A stretch of 64,000 nt of DNA. Source: JBGASG01 sp046328035 (GTDB lineage: Bacteria > Cyanobacteriota > Vampirovibrionia > Obscuribacterales > Obscuribacteraceae). Positions within the stretch are counted from its first letter, which is position 1; every line of letters begins with the position of its first letter. The notes beneath the pieces were generated by a model, which was given only the letters and a program-made list of their open reading frames with translations, searched no databases and was not told the DNA's origin. The translations under genes and the position numbers were made by a program. The stretch is from assembly GCA_046328035.1 (NCBI GenBank), contig JAXLXI010000002.1, positions 124,001 to 188,000 of the forward strand, given 5' to 3'. Shown here piece after piece: positions 33,579 through 41,900 of this stretch.

Positions 33579-33951
33579 TCAAGGCTGCTGCTCTATCAGC
33601 TTGCCTAACTTCCCAAAATGAGCCGATAGTTGGTCTCGCAGATTGTGGCGGTTAGCAAACGTCAGAGTGCGGTATCTGAATCTCTTTTGCGAAAGGAAAC
33701 ACCAGGCGAAACAACTTCAGGTGGAGAAACTCTTCCGACATCCCGACACCGACACAATTTCCCATTCTGATTAGCCCGCCGAAACTGAGTGCCTGAAAGC
33801 CAATCCACGGACCTCCAAACTTTTGCCTGGCGGGGAATTGATCGGCAAGGGCGTCCCAGCCGTTCAACTTCAGCGTGACTATCGAGCCGATGCCTATGGG
33901 CATCGCAAGCGGAACAACCAGGACCATCAGAATGATCGTTTCAAGAGACAT
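33579..33951 (-). CDS. Small membrane-linked protein, frame broken by one extra A
   Basis: Begins 3 nt after the desaturase stop, so co-transcribed. N-terminal hydrophobic helix ETIILMVLVVPLAMPIGIG, then a soluble part (NGWDALADQFPARQKFGGPW). As sequenced it ends at 33652 after 99 residues (KEIQIPHSDVC). Removing one A from the AAAA at about 33689-33692 gives KRFRYRTLTFANRHNLRDQL and then AHFGKLGKLIEQQP, ending at 33579 with 123 residues. The corrected tail is well-formed. Family not recognised. Confidence 0.5.
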
Positions 33952-33954
33952 CGT

Positions 33955-34743
33955 TTACTTCTGGCCTGCGGAGGTCAGGCATCGCGTCTGCGCAGGCAAG
34001 GGCGACGGAGGCACGAGACTGTCGTTTATGTGTGATACTAACCGCAGCCCTTGCATAAGTCGCAAAAGTTCAAACGACAAATCGATTTCCCACGGCTTGA
34101 TGCCCATGCGGCTTGAACCGGGACACGCATGATGATTGTTGTGCCATCCGTCACCCAAGCCGACCACAGCCATAAACCAGACATTCACGCTCTCATCTTT
34201 GGTGTCGTAAAGCCGGTAACCGAACTTCGGTATGTGGCAAATGATGTTCAAAATAAGCGGCATGTTGAGCGCCAAGACTCCTGCAAGCAAGCTTGCTCCC
34301 GCGACCAGGGGTCCACACAGAAACAACAAGGCGAGTCGAAATAGGATGCACGCTACAACGTTAACGGCGTAACCCACACGCCAGTTGCCACCACACTCGA
34401 GCGCGCGGTAAACGGGATCGGCGAGCAAATCTTTGCTTTGCACGTGCGGATTGATGTGATCTGGATAGGCGAAGTCACGGAAAAACCAGTACGAGTGCAT
34501 GGCACTGATGGTCGGTGTGTGAGGATCTAAAACCGTGTCCGAGTGCCGGTGGTGCGCTCGGTGAATGGTGGCCCACCAGCATGGGGATCCATGGAACGCC
34601 AGGTAGGCTCCCAAAACCCAGAAGTACTCCACAGCTTTAGGGCATCGGAAAGCTCGATGGGACAGCAGCCGGTGCAAGCCTATAGTCACGCCGAACGCGT
34701 GCCACAGATAAAAAACAAGCACCAGACAGAAAAATTGAAACAT
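33955..34743 (-). CDS. Acyl-CoA/fatty-acid desaturase
   Basis: 262 residues. All three His boxes of membrane desaturases are present: HRLLSH (with GLHR before it), HRAHHRH and HNNHH. Helices before and between them match the delta-9 stearoyl-CoA desaturase type found in cyanobacteria, which inserts a double bond using two iron ions. Function: membrane lipid unsaturation, often for cold adaptation. A small hydrophobic protein gene follows 3 nt later. Confidence 0.9.
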   Translation of the reverse strand: MFQFFCLVLVFYLWHAFGVTIGLHRLLSHRAFRCPKAVEYFWVLGAYLAFHGSPCWWATIHRAHHRHSDTVLDPHTPTISAMHSYWFFRDFAYPDHINPHVQSKDLLADPVYRALECGGNWRVGYAVNVVACILFRLALLFLCGPLVAGASLLAGVLALNMPLILNIICHIPKFGYRLYDTKDESVNVWFMAVVGLGDGWHNNHHACPGSSRMGIKPWEIDLSFELLRLMQGLRLVSHINDSLVPPSPLPAQTRCLTSAGQK

Positions 34744-34810
34744 GGGGAGTGTGACAATAGCACGCAGCCACGTTGGACAACCGCCTCATGACGCTCATTT
34801 AGCAGACGAA

Positions 34811-34834
34811 AACGCCGCCCCGGAGGGCGGCGTT
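34811..34834 (-). terminator. Terminator of the Tad-like operon
   Basis: Ten-pair stem AACGCCGCCC/GGGCGGCGTT with tetraloop CGGA, followed on the minus strand by TTTTCGTC. Lies 29 nt after the stop at 34863. Confidence 0.75.
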
Positions 34835-34862
34835 CGGTTGTTGTTGATGTGGAAATCGGAGG

Positions 34863-35360
34863 TTATGGTGGGAGGAACAAAGGTGCTCTGACAATCGGAA
34901 ATACGTACGTCTTCCGAAAGGTCATTGTGTTCTGTCCTGGGCCTCCGAACTTGACCAGTCCCATGAATACAATCGGCGCTGGAACGATGACGTCAACTCG
35001 TGTTGTCACAGTCACAGTCGGCGGTGTCGATGCCGGCAATGGCGGCGGTGGAACGCCGTTAGTTGCCGCAAAGTCCTGGTACTGGAAGGTAGCCACATCG
35101 ACAGTCGGTTGAGTGGCGAAGTACTGGCTGCCTGCTGCGTGGGCGGCGCAAGCAGCTTGTGCTGCCTGCAATGCCGTTGCCGAGGTGGTAGCTTGAGCCG
35201 CTGCTCTGCATGCATCTCGGCAGGCGCGCTCGTTCGTACCGCTGGCAAGTATCATTACTCCTACGTCCAGACACAACACCGTGACGACCACGAATATGAT
35301 ACATATCGAAGCCAGCTCGATGGCATTGTGTCCTCTGGGATTCCTCATTGGTCTTCTCAT
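34863..35360 (-). CDS. TadE-like pseudopilin
   Basis: 165 residues. A short basic leader (RRPMRNPRGHNAIELASI) is followed by one hydrophobic helix (ICIIFVVVTVLCLDVGVMIL), the TadE arrangement with a Glu after the leader. The rest is Ala- and Thr-rich, and beta-rich, as in minor pilins of Tad/Flp systems. Last gene of the minus-strand cluster. An internal ATG at 35348 is a possible start. Confidence 0.7.
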   Translation of the reverse strand: MRRPMRNPRGHNAIELASICIIFVVVTVLCLDVGVMILASGTNERACRDACRAAAQATTSATALQAAQAACAAHAAGSQYFATQPTVDVATFQYQDFAATNGVPPPPLPASTPPTVTVTTRVDVIVPAPIVFMGLVKFGGPGQNTMTFRKTYVFPIVRAPLFLPP

Positions 35361-35375
35361 GTTTGGTTCACCTGC

Positions 35376-37352
35376 CTATTTGACGAGCGCACACAAGCTA
35401 CGAGCGATGTTACCGAAAATAATACCCAGGTTTGCCGAGTTAGTCACCAGGTAGAACTTTCCGCCATTGCTGGCAATCTTAGAAATGCCATCCGTAGTTG
35501 CGGTGTAGTTCGATGGTGTACCTGTAATCGGGTCTGTGTATGTGTAGTTAGAGCCAGTACCTCCGTCGTTCAACAAGTCGATTTCGCCACTGACGATGGC
35601 TGTATTTTGAGCTAGTCCAATACTGTAGACAGGAATGCCGTCGCTGGCGAGTTGGTTGCAAACTCCTCCTCGCGGGTCGCCACCCACTGTTGGCTGCCCG
35701 TCAGTAAACAACACAATTGCTCGCTTAGCGTTGGGCCTCTGGTGCGTGGTCAACTCGGTACGAGCCGTGATCAAGGACTGGTTGATGTTGGTACTTTGGC
35801 TCGCCACGAGATTTGGAATCGCATTTATGCAACTGGTGTAGCCTGTATTGGAGATCACCGAACTCAGCGGAACCATAGGATTTGGATAGGGCAGCTGGAC
35901 ATCTCCTGAGTAATTGTTGGCGATGGAGTCATCTGGTCCCCAGGTGGAACTTGGACTACTTCCAACTCCATTCGTGAACGTTACCAAACCAAAGTGTCCC
36001 TTGGTGTTGTTGTTCATCAACGTGTAGAACAGCGAAGCTGCACGCTTTGCATCACCGATTGGTTTCAGCATTGCGAATGCCTGGGCATCATAGGCAGCCT
36101 TGTAACCGGCTTGTGGTGTGACGTTAATGTTCAACTGCTGGAACGCTGTCTGAGCACCGCTGCTGGCGAATACACCAGCATTGTCCAGGTTGCCGCGCGA
36201 GGCTTCAACCAGAACCGGAATGTTCGGGAACGCGAAGTTACCGCCCGGTCCAGGTGGGTTGCCTGCGGTTGTCGGATTGCCAGGTGGTCCGACATAGTTG
36301 TAGCCACCAAATATGATGTTTCCGTCCAGGTTGACGACCTCATCCGTAAATCTGGATACGCCGGCTTCGTCGTTGTTCGGAGTAGTGTTGTTGGCTGGCA
36401 GACCACCCTGATTGGGCAATCCACGCAGCGTGGCAGCAGTAGTATCGAATTGGAGTCCAGAACCGGCTTGGTCCAGGAATTGCGGAGCTACACCATTAAA
36501 GGAAGTACCCGTGGGCGGAGGATCCATCAGTCCATAGATACTGCCGATTGCTTTGCCGGTGTTGCCGTTGTTCTGTTGGGCACCATCAGGATCGTTGCAA
36601 ACAAAGTAACGGACTCCACTCACCTGAGCGACTGGTACTGCATCTACGCGAGAACCAAAAGTGTTGGTATTGCCTTCACCATTGAATTGGGCATTAGCAC
36701 CAGTCCCGTTAGCAGCATATTTTCTGTAGCGCTTAACCAGCGTCACTGGGGTCTGGTCGTCGATAGAACCGGATATGTCGAAGCAGAGCACTACGTCGAG
36801 ATCTGGTACGCCGCCGGTGGACATACAGTGCAAGTAAGTGTCGCCTACTCCAGTAAATGCCGAGAACGCGGGCTGATAGTGGAAGTTACCATAGCAGCGA
36901 ATCGCTTTACCGCGGTCATCTCCCATCGGTACCACCTGATTGGGTGGATTGCTGTTCGGATCGAGAAACTCCATGAACAACGAAGCTTCTTTTAGGACTG
37001 GCGGCTGGTCCGGTGGGGTGTTGCTTGCAGCTTGATAGGCCTGGGGAATTCCAGGCTCATCGGCATCAGCACCATCCAACTGCGTACCTAACACTTCATT
37101 TCGTCTGAAGCAGGCTAGCGCAGCAGCAACAGCATCCGTGTGAGCTTGCATTGTATTCGTGCTCTGTTGGCTGGCAAGCGTGGTTACAGCTGCCAGCGCT
37201 GCGGCTTCGGTACCGGATCGCAATTGAGCCCGAGCCACTTCAACGCGGTTCAGTTCAAATGCAAACAATCCGACGACGAAGACGATCAACAGCGCAATGA
37301 TGAGTGTTAGCACAATCATTGATGCACCGCGAGGGCGCCTTGCATCTTTCAT
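35376..37352 (-). CDS. TadG-like protein with von Willebrand factor A domain
   Basis: 658 residues. N-terminal pilin-like segment (RRPRGASMIVLTLIIALLIVFVVGLFAFELNR), then an Ala-rich helix, then a vWA domain beginning DVVLCFDISGSIDD, the MIDAS metal site (DxSxS), with later motifs RAIVLFTDGQPTVGGDP and DGIPVYSIGLA. A large insert of about 250 residues (Asn, Gly and Pro rich, NQGGLPANNTTPNNDEA) splits the domain. TadG proteins with vWA domains are thought to be pilus-tip or surface adhesins. In an operon with TadE-like genes on both sides. Confidence 0.85.
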   Translation of the reverse strand: MKDARRPRGASMIVLTLIIALLIVFVVGLFAFELNRVEVARAQLRSGTEAAALAAVTTLASQQSTNTMQAHTDAVAAALACFRRNEVLGTQLDGADADEPGIPQAYQAASNTPPDQPPVLKEASLFMEFLDPNSNPPNQVVPMGDDRGKAIRCYGNFHYQPAFSAFTGVGDTYLHCMSTGGVPDLDVVLCFDISGSIDDQTPVTLVKRYRKYAANGTGANAQFNGEGNTNTFGSRVDAVPVAQVSGVRYFVCNDPDGAQQNNGNTGKAIGSIYGLMDPPPTGTSFNGVAPQFLDQAGSGLQFDTTAATLRGLPNQGGLPANNTTPNNDEAGVSRFTDEVVNLDGNIIFGGYNYVGPPGNPTTAGNPPGPGGNFAFPNIPVLVEASRGNLDNAGVFASSGAQTAFQQLNINVTPQAGYKAAYDAQAFAMLKPIGDAKRAASLFYTLMNNNTKGHFGLVTFTNGVGSSPSSTWGPDDSIANNYSGDVQLPYPNPMVPLSSVISNTGYTSCINAIPNLVASQSTNINQSLITARTELTTHQRPNAKRAIVLFTDGQPTVGGDPRGGVCNQLASDGIPVYSIGLAQNTAIVSGEIDLLNDGGTGSNYTYTDPITGTPSNYTATTDGISKIASNGGKFYLVTNSANLGIIFGNIARSLCALVK

Positions 37353-37369
37353 TTTGGTCCTCCTCAGAA

Positions 37370-37888
37370 TTACTGATTTAGCCCTTGCGGGTTTTCAAAG
37401 TATTCGCGACAGGTAACCGCGGTAGTCACTGGAGCAGTGACACCAGGCACGTTAGGAACAATAGAAGTGAGACCTCCCATGTTTATGAAGGGCTGGATTG
37501 TGCCCGTCACCTGCGCTTCGATCTGATACAAATTAAGGTTGGGGTTGGCTGGGGAGCCAAGTTTAGTAGCCTGTCTTGTCACTGCCTTCGTGATTACGTT
37601 GGTTGTGACAACATTGGTCTGAATACTGTTAACGGTGATACCAGTGAACGATGACGCCGTGTTGTTGACACTCGCTTTCAACGCGGCATCAGCCAGGGTG
37701 TAACTCGTTTCCCGGCTGGCGGCAAAGGCTCCATCGCGTGCAGCAGCGAGGAGAAATGTGTACCGCATAGTGATGGATGCGAGATCCATAAGTGGAAGCG
37801 TCAACCCCAGAAACAGCAACCACAAAGTGATTGGCGTATCTGCGATGGTTGAGCCTCTCTTGTTTCGCTTTCCTCTTAAAGTGTTCAT
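37370..37888 (-). CDS. TadE-like pseudopilin, paralogue 1
   Basis: 172 residues. Basic leader (RGKRNKRGSTIADTPITLW), then a hydrophobic helix (LLFLGLTLPLMDLASITM), an Ala-rich helix (AAARDGAFAASRE) and a C-terminal beta part (VSVEAQVTG-like strands, INMGGLTSIVPNVPGVTAP) ending in YFENPQGLNQ. Very similar to the gene at 39013 along the whole length, so a recent duplication. Confidence 0.75.
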   Translation of the reverse strand: MNTLRGKRNKRGSTIADTPITLWLLFLGLTLPLMDLASITMRYTFLLAAARDGAFAASRETSYTLADAALKASVNNTASSFTGITVNSIQTNVVTTNVITKAVTRQATKLGSPANPNLNLYQIEAQVTGTIQPFINMGGLTSIVPNVPGVTAPVTTAVTCREYFENPQGLNQ

Positions 37889-37892
37889 CGTT

Positions 37893-38585
37893 TTAACCAG
37901 GATTTATTACGTGAGGTTCTTCGGGCAGTTGGTTTGCTGGTTGCTGTTGAGGGAGCGGTTCATCGGTGAGGACATTCATGGCCCTGCGCTTCAGGGCAGG
38001 GTCTTGAGCAAGAGGCAATGCTTTAGCTGCAGCAGCTCTCGCTTCTTTATTCATGCCGGCTTTCTTCTCAACTTCGGCCATTCCGATCAGGGTATTGACG
38101 TTGTTGGGATCGGCGGCAAGCGCTTGCTGATACTTCCTGATCGCATTCGGATAATTACCTGCTTGCGCGTAGGCGCTGCCGGCAAAACAAAGATCCGCGA
38201 TTGAAGGCACGGCAAGCGACATGGACAGCTCGAGTTGCTGTACGCCTTGAGCGGGATAACCACCTGCCACCAATGCGTAGCCAAGGCATTTTCTCGCATA
38301 CGCATCATTGGGTTTTACTTTGACAGCAGCACCATAGCTGCTTATGGCAGTTTTCAGATCACCGCGTTGCATGGCTCGTTGCCCTGCTTCCATCCACTGG
38401 GTGAAATCACCAGGAGTGGCGGTTGCTGCGGCTTTGGAAGGGGTCGTCGACGCCTTAGCTGGGGCACTGGCGATCACCCGCGTCGCGTCAAGCCGCGGCG
38501 CCGTGGCTGAATTTGGTGCAGCGATAGTGGGGGTGTAGCTCACGGATGCAGTAGCGACAAGGGTTACGAGAGTTCGAACAATCAT
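37893..38585 (-). CDS. Secreted TPR protein of the Tad-like cluster
   Basis: 230 residues from the ATG at 38585 (GAGGAACCC before it). Signal peptide IVRTLVTLVATASVSYTPTIAA, an Ala/Thr-rich spacer, then about four TPR units (WMEAGQRAMQRGDLKTAISSYGAAVKVKPNDAYARKCLG...). TadD in Tad systems is also a TPR protein and is often a lipoprotein needed for assembly; this one has no lipobox that I can see. Ends 4 nt before TadE-like paralogue 1. Confidence 0.7.
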   Translation of the reverse strand: MIVRTLVTLVATASVSYTPTIAAPNSATAPRLDATRVIASAPAKASTTPSKAAATATPGDFTQWMEAGQRAMQRGDLKTAISSYGAAVKVKPNDAYARKCLGYALVAGGYPAQGVQQLELSMSLAVPSIADLCFAGSAYAQAGNYPNAIRKYQQALAADPNNVNTLIGMAEVEKKAGMNKEARAAAAKALPLAQDPALKRRAMNVLTDEPLPQQQPANQLPEEPHVINPG

Positions 38586-39012
38586 GGGTTCCTCAAATAC
38601 CAACACAGAAGATTTCATCGACAGCGAATCGCCGCCAATCAGCTAAATCATATCTTCCGGGCGCAAATTCCAACACAACAAGTGGAAATTGCCTAGAACA
38701 GAACAGGGATGCCTGGTTCAAGTATTGTGCCCAAAATGAGCTATTTTTAAGCAACGAACTCGGCGATTGTTTCCAAGCGCTAGATAAAGTCCTTGCACGT
38801 GCATATACTGATACCAAAAAGCCTGATTCACAGACCATTTCAGGGATGCTGGAGAGCGGCGAAGTTATCTTAACACGGGTTAATGATCGGATCATAAACC
38901 ATCAACGGCATGGGTTTGAAAAATAGGGTTACCCCAACCCATTTGCGTGCAGAAAGAAACCGCCGACCCAATATTTGAGTCGGCGGCAAATGCTTTACAA
39001 AGAGTCGTCTTG
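38586..39012. other. Gap with an unexplained open frame and a terminator
   Basis: 427 nt between two cluster genes. On the plus strand a frame is open from 38555 to a TAG at 38924-38926 (123 codons) without any usable start. It reads protein-like: NRDAWFKYCAQNELFLSNE, then GDCFQALDKVLARAY and SQTISGMLESGEVILTRVND. It may be a 5'-truncated gene remnant or chance. The terminator of the next gene is at 38960-38986. Confidence 0.35.
38960..38986 (-). terminator. Terminator of the second TadE-like gene
   Basis: Eight-pair stem CCGCCGAC/GTCGGCGG with an 11-nt loop, followed on the minus strand by TTTCTTTC. It separates the gene at 39013 from the rest of the cluster. Confidence 0.7.
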
Positions 39013-39525
39013 CTATTGATTGAGTCCTTGCGGGTTCTCAAAATACTCGCGGCAAGCGCAGGTGGTTTGAACCGGAGCAGTGACACCTGGAACGTTGGGC
39101 AGCACAGCGGCGGAGCCGCCCATATTTATGAATGGCTCAATGGTTCCACTCACCACAGATTCAATTTGATAGAGGTTTGTGTTGGGGTTCGCCGGCGCTC
39201 CCAACTTGGACGGCGTGCGGGCAGTGACCGTCTTGGTGGCAATATTCGTTGTCACCACATTGGTGATTACGCTTGTGACAGTAATACCAGTAAATGACGA
39301 CGCGGTGGCGGCGATTTTTGCCTTCGCTGCGGCGTCAGCTAGCGTATAAGTCGACTCGCGGCTGGCAGCGAATGCGCCATCACGCGCGGCAGCCAGCAAG
39401 AAGGTATAACGCATCGTAATCGATGCCAGGTCCATAAGGGGCAAAGTCAAACCCAAAAACAGCAGCCACAACGTAATCGGTGTATCTGCAATCGTTGAGC
39501 CTTTGCGGTTTCTCTTGTTCTTCAT
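39013..39525 (-). CDS. TadE-like pseudopilin, paralogue 2
   Basis: 170 residues from the ATG at 39525 (KNKRNRKGSTIADTPITLW). Nearly identical to the gene at 37370 in the leader and helix, more different in the C-terminal strands (TSVITNVVTTNIATKTVT), and with the same ending YFENPQGLNQ. It has its own terminator and probably its own promoter, so it may be expressed separately. Which of the two copies is the main pilin-like subunit cannot be told. Confidence 0.75.
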   Translation of the reverse strand: MKNKRNRKGSTIADTPITLWLLFLGLTLPLMDLASITMRYTFLLAAARDGAFAASRESTYTLADAAAKAKIAATASSFTGITVTSVITNVVTTNIATKTVTARTPSKLGAPANPNTNLYQIESVVSGTIEPFINMGGSAAVLPNVPGVTAPVQTTCACREYFENPQGLNQ

Positions 39526-39690
39526 GATAAGGTTTTTCCGAAATCCGTTGGGTAAGCTCTGTTTTTCTCGGCTTGAACATCTTACTTCGGCCGCCAAAAA
39601 AATAGGACCGAAACTGGGGTACAAAACGCTGCACTTGCCCAGATTATTCCCAAAATATCGACTTGCCAAGCGATAGCCCTTAATAATTAA

Positions 39691-40725
39691 TTATGGTTGC
39701 TGCGGATGGCTACCCGGCTGGCTTTCGACCTTCTGTCCGGTCATGCCTTCGTAAACAGTTTTTGACAGATCGCGAATCAATGCGTTCGCGCGCCGATCAT
39801 TCCAAGGTCGCTCGACTTGAATTGCTACCGCATAACGCTTGCCGTCAGGGCCCTGCACGATACCCGCATCACCGACAACCGCTGCGATGTCGCCCGTCTT
39901 GTGGAAGACACGACACCCTGGAGGCAGTCCCGCCGGCAAGAGCGTGTTGGTATGACAGCGTTCCATAACCGAGAACATCCACTCTCTGGATGCAGGAGAA
40001 ATGAGCTGTCCGCGCTCTACTCTCGCCATAATCATCGCCAGGTCGTACGGACTGATTTTGTTGGTGCCACCTAAATCGGGCAACATATTATTGATGCGTG
40101 TTTGAGTCAGCCCGGCTTTGATCAACGTTTTGTTGACGGCCTGCTTGCCGCCCAATACATCAATGATCATATTGGTGGCAGTGTTGTCCGAGACCGTCAT
40201 CATCAGTTCGGCAGTTTGCTTGACCGTGACTTTTGTACCGAGCGATTGCCACTGCAAGAAACCGCTGCCACCGCCGACATACTCAGGATTCACTTTTAGT
40301 GGCTGATCCAGCTTCACCTTTTTCTCGTCCAGCGCCATTAGCAGGGCGAGAAAGACAGGCAGCTTGATCGTCGAGGCAGCACAGAAAGCTTTCCGCGAGT
40401 CGAGATTGGCATAAGCCCCCGTTTGCGGGTCGACACAGAGCAGTCCGACACGCAGATTTGGTTTGACCGACATCGCCTTCACCTGGCGAGATAGTTCGGT
40501 CATCTCCTGTCCGAGTTTAAAGTCGGCGGACGTGCCGGCGGTCGCAGCGGTGACGGCCGGCTCACTCGTCTTCTGAGTTTGCTCACTGTGCGATATATAG
40601 GTCTGCACCACCGACAAGACGATCGCCACGCTTACATAGACAGGAATGCGCAAGGCTCTCAATGCCGCCCGCCGCAATGGAGCGGGCGTATCTCTGCGCA
40701 CTGGTGGCGGAGTAAGAGTTTGCAT
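39691..40725 (-). CDS. Class A beta-lactamase-fold protein lacking the usual Glu166
   Basis: 344 residues with an N-terminal membrane anchor (about 27-43, IPVYVSVAIVLSVVQTY). Serine-hydrolase motifs: S118-T-I-K121, S179-D-N181 and H-K276-T-G278. Where class A enzymes have the deacylating Glu in the omega loop (WEPELN-type), this has NNMLPDLGG, with Leu instead. That suggests poor beta-lactam turnover, so it may be a PBP-like or cell-wall hydrolase rather than a resistance enzyme. It is transcribed toward the Tad-like cluster but with a gap of about 165 nt. Confidence 0.8.
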   Translation of the reverse strand: MQTLTPPPVRRDTPAPLRRAALRALRIPVYVSVAIVLSVVQTYISHSEQTQKTSEPAVTAATAGTSADFKLGQEMTELSRQVKAMSVKPNLRVGLLCVDPQTGAYANLDSRKAFCAASTIKLPVFLALLMALDEKKVKLDQPLKVNPEYVGGGSGFLQWQSLGTKVTVKQTAELMMTVSDNTATNMIIDVLGGKQAVNKTLIKAGLTQTRINNMLPDLGGTNKISPYDLAMIMARVERGQLISPASREWMFSVMERCHTNTLLPAGLPPGCRVFHKTGDIAAVVGDAGIVQGPDGKRYAVAIQVERPWNDRRANALIRDLSKTVYEGMTGQKVESQPGSHPQQP

Positions 40726-40851
40726 ACCGCCCTTATTTTAGCCTGGGAAGCGCCTCGACAGAAAGTACGGAAACGCATAGACAAACGAGGTCCACCGCGT
40801 ATTCGACAGCAATGGCGAAGTCAGTTACCATGTTAGGCGAACGGCAATTGC

Positions 40852-40869
40852 GATACCAATATCGGTATC
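40852..40869. repeat. Imperfect palindrome related to family A
   Basis: GATACC-AATATC-GGTATC: 6-bp arms with a centre one base away from GATATC. Shares the ATATCGG core with family A but not the arms. Lies in the 198-nt gap before the nucleotidyltransferase pair. Confidence 0.35.
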
Positions 40870-40923
40870 AACTCCTGACGATGGCGCCGCGAAGCTGATG
40901 GGACCGCCGAAATCCGATAGAAT

Positions 40924-41235
40924 ATGGTACGCATGGTCTCTACGGTGACTGTTAGGATGAGCATTCGCTACACCTACCGACTGGCAGAAGATACAACTCC
41001 CGAGGCGGAAAAAGTTCTCTTCAGACTCCTATCAACGAAGACACCGGCAGAAAAGTTACGGATGGTAAGCAAGCAGAATGCGACGCTGCGAAACCTAACC
41101 ATGATCAGGCTGCGCGAGCGTTACCCCAACGAATCCTCACTCGAATTGAAGATCAGATTAGCCGAATTTCTTTTCGGACGGCAGATGTCTGAAAGTTTCG
41201 TCAAACGTTTGATAGCTTCGCAGTTGCATGAATGA
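40924..41235 (+). CDS. Small partner protein of the nucleotidyltransferase
   Basis: 103 residues from 40924, but the ATG at 40957 (MSIRYTYRLAEDTTPEAEKVL) is perhaps the real start. The helical core SPAEKLRMVS-type (TPAEKLRMVSKQNATLRNLTMIRLRERYPNESSLELKIRLAEFLFG) is a pattern I have seen upstream of predicted nucleotidyltransferases in many bacteria. The stop overlaps the next start by 8 nt, so the two are coupled. Role could be an antitoxin-like partner; this is inference. Confidence 0.6.
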   Translation: MVRMVSTVTVRMSIRYTYRLAEDTTPEAEKVLFRLLSTKTPAEKLRMVSKQNATLRNLTMIRLRERYPNESSLELKIRLAEFLFGRQMSESFVKRLIASQLHE

Positions 41236-41812
41236 CGACGAACCAGTTCAGGTGACGCTCCTCGTGATCGCTGTGCTTGAGGGGCTCGGGGTCAGGTATC
41301 TCCTAGCTGGATCGTTGGCAAGCGCGATTTATGGTGAACCAAGGAGTACGCGGGACGCGGACATCCTCGCAGAGCTGGGTGTCGAACATGTAGCACCGCT
41401 GGTGCAATTGCTTGAATCTCAGTTCTATGTTGCTGCAGAAGCCATCGAGGATGCGGTGCGTAACAGAAGCAGTTTCAACGTCATTCACTACAACTCCCTA
41501 TTCAAGGTCGACATCTTTCTCCCCAAAGCGCGCCCCTTTGATGAGCAGGAATTGCAACGGCGCGTGCGGCGCGTCCTGTCCATCAACCCGGAGAGAAGCG
41601 CTTTCGTGGCTAGCGCTGAAGACGTAGTTCTGGCAAAACTGGATTGGTTTCGACAAGGAGGCGAGGTTTCCGAACAGCAGTGGCGCGACGTAACCGGAGT
41701 TATCAAGTCCACTGTGGACTTGGACATCGAGTACTTGCGCCGCTCTGCCCAGGATTTGAACGTTTCAGATTTGCTCGAGTTGCTGCTCTCTCAAGTTGAG
41801 TTAGACACCTGA
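41228..41812 (+). CDS. Predicted nucleotidyltransferase (MNT/AbiEii-like)
   Basis: 194 residues. The core GSLASAIYGEPRSTRDADIL has the polymerase-beta-type Gly-Ser and the paired Asp (DAD) that bind metal, followed by a third acidic position in KVDIFLP. The rest is helical (AEDVVLAKLDWFRQGGEVSEQQWRDVTGV), as in DUF-type nucleotidyltransferases related to AbiEii toxins and MNT antitoxins. Works presumably with the small protein encoded just upstream. Target unknown. Confidence 0.7.
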   Translation: MNDDEPVQVTLLVIAVLEGLGVRYLLAGSLASAIYGEPRSTRDADILAELGVEHVAPLVQLLESQFYVAAEAIEDAVRNRSSFNVIHYNSLFKVDIFLPKARPFDEQELQRRVRRVLSINPERSAFVASAEDVVLAKLDWFRQGGEVSEQQWRDVTGVIKSTVDLDIEYLRRSAQDLNVSDLLELLLSQVELDT

Positions 41813-41900
41813 TTTCAATCCCGATCTCGATCCTGCCTCCATGTACCCTGGAACTTCATGCGCTCGCCGCTCGTCACGGCAAGCCGAGGTAATTCGCGCA

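Noticed and set aside
35994..36995. 333-codon plus-strand frame
   Set aside because: Antisense to the vWA/TadG-like gene, which has clear domains.
39691..40725. Antibiotic-resistance beta-lactamase
   Set aside because: The fold is present but the deacylating Glu is missing, so resistance should not be inferred.
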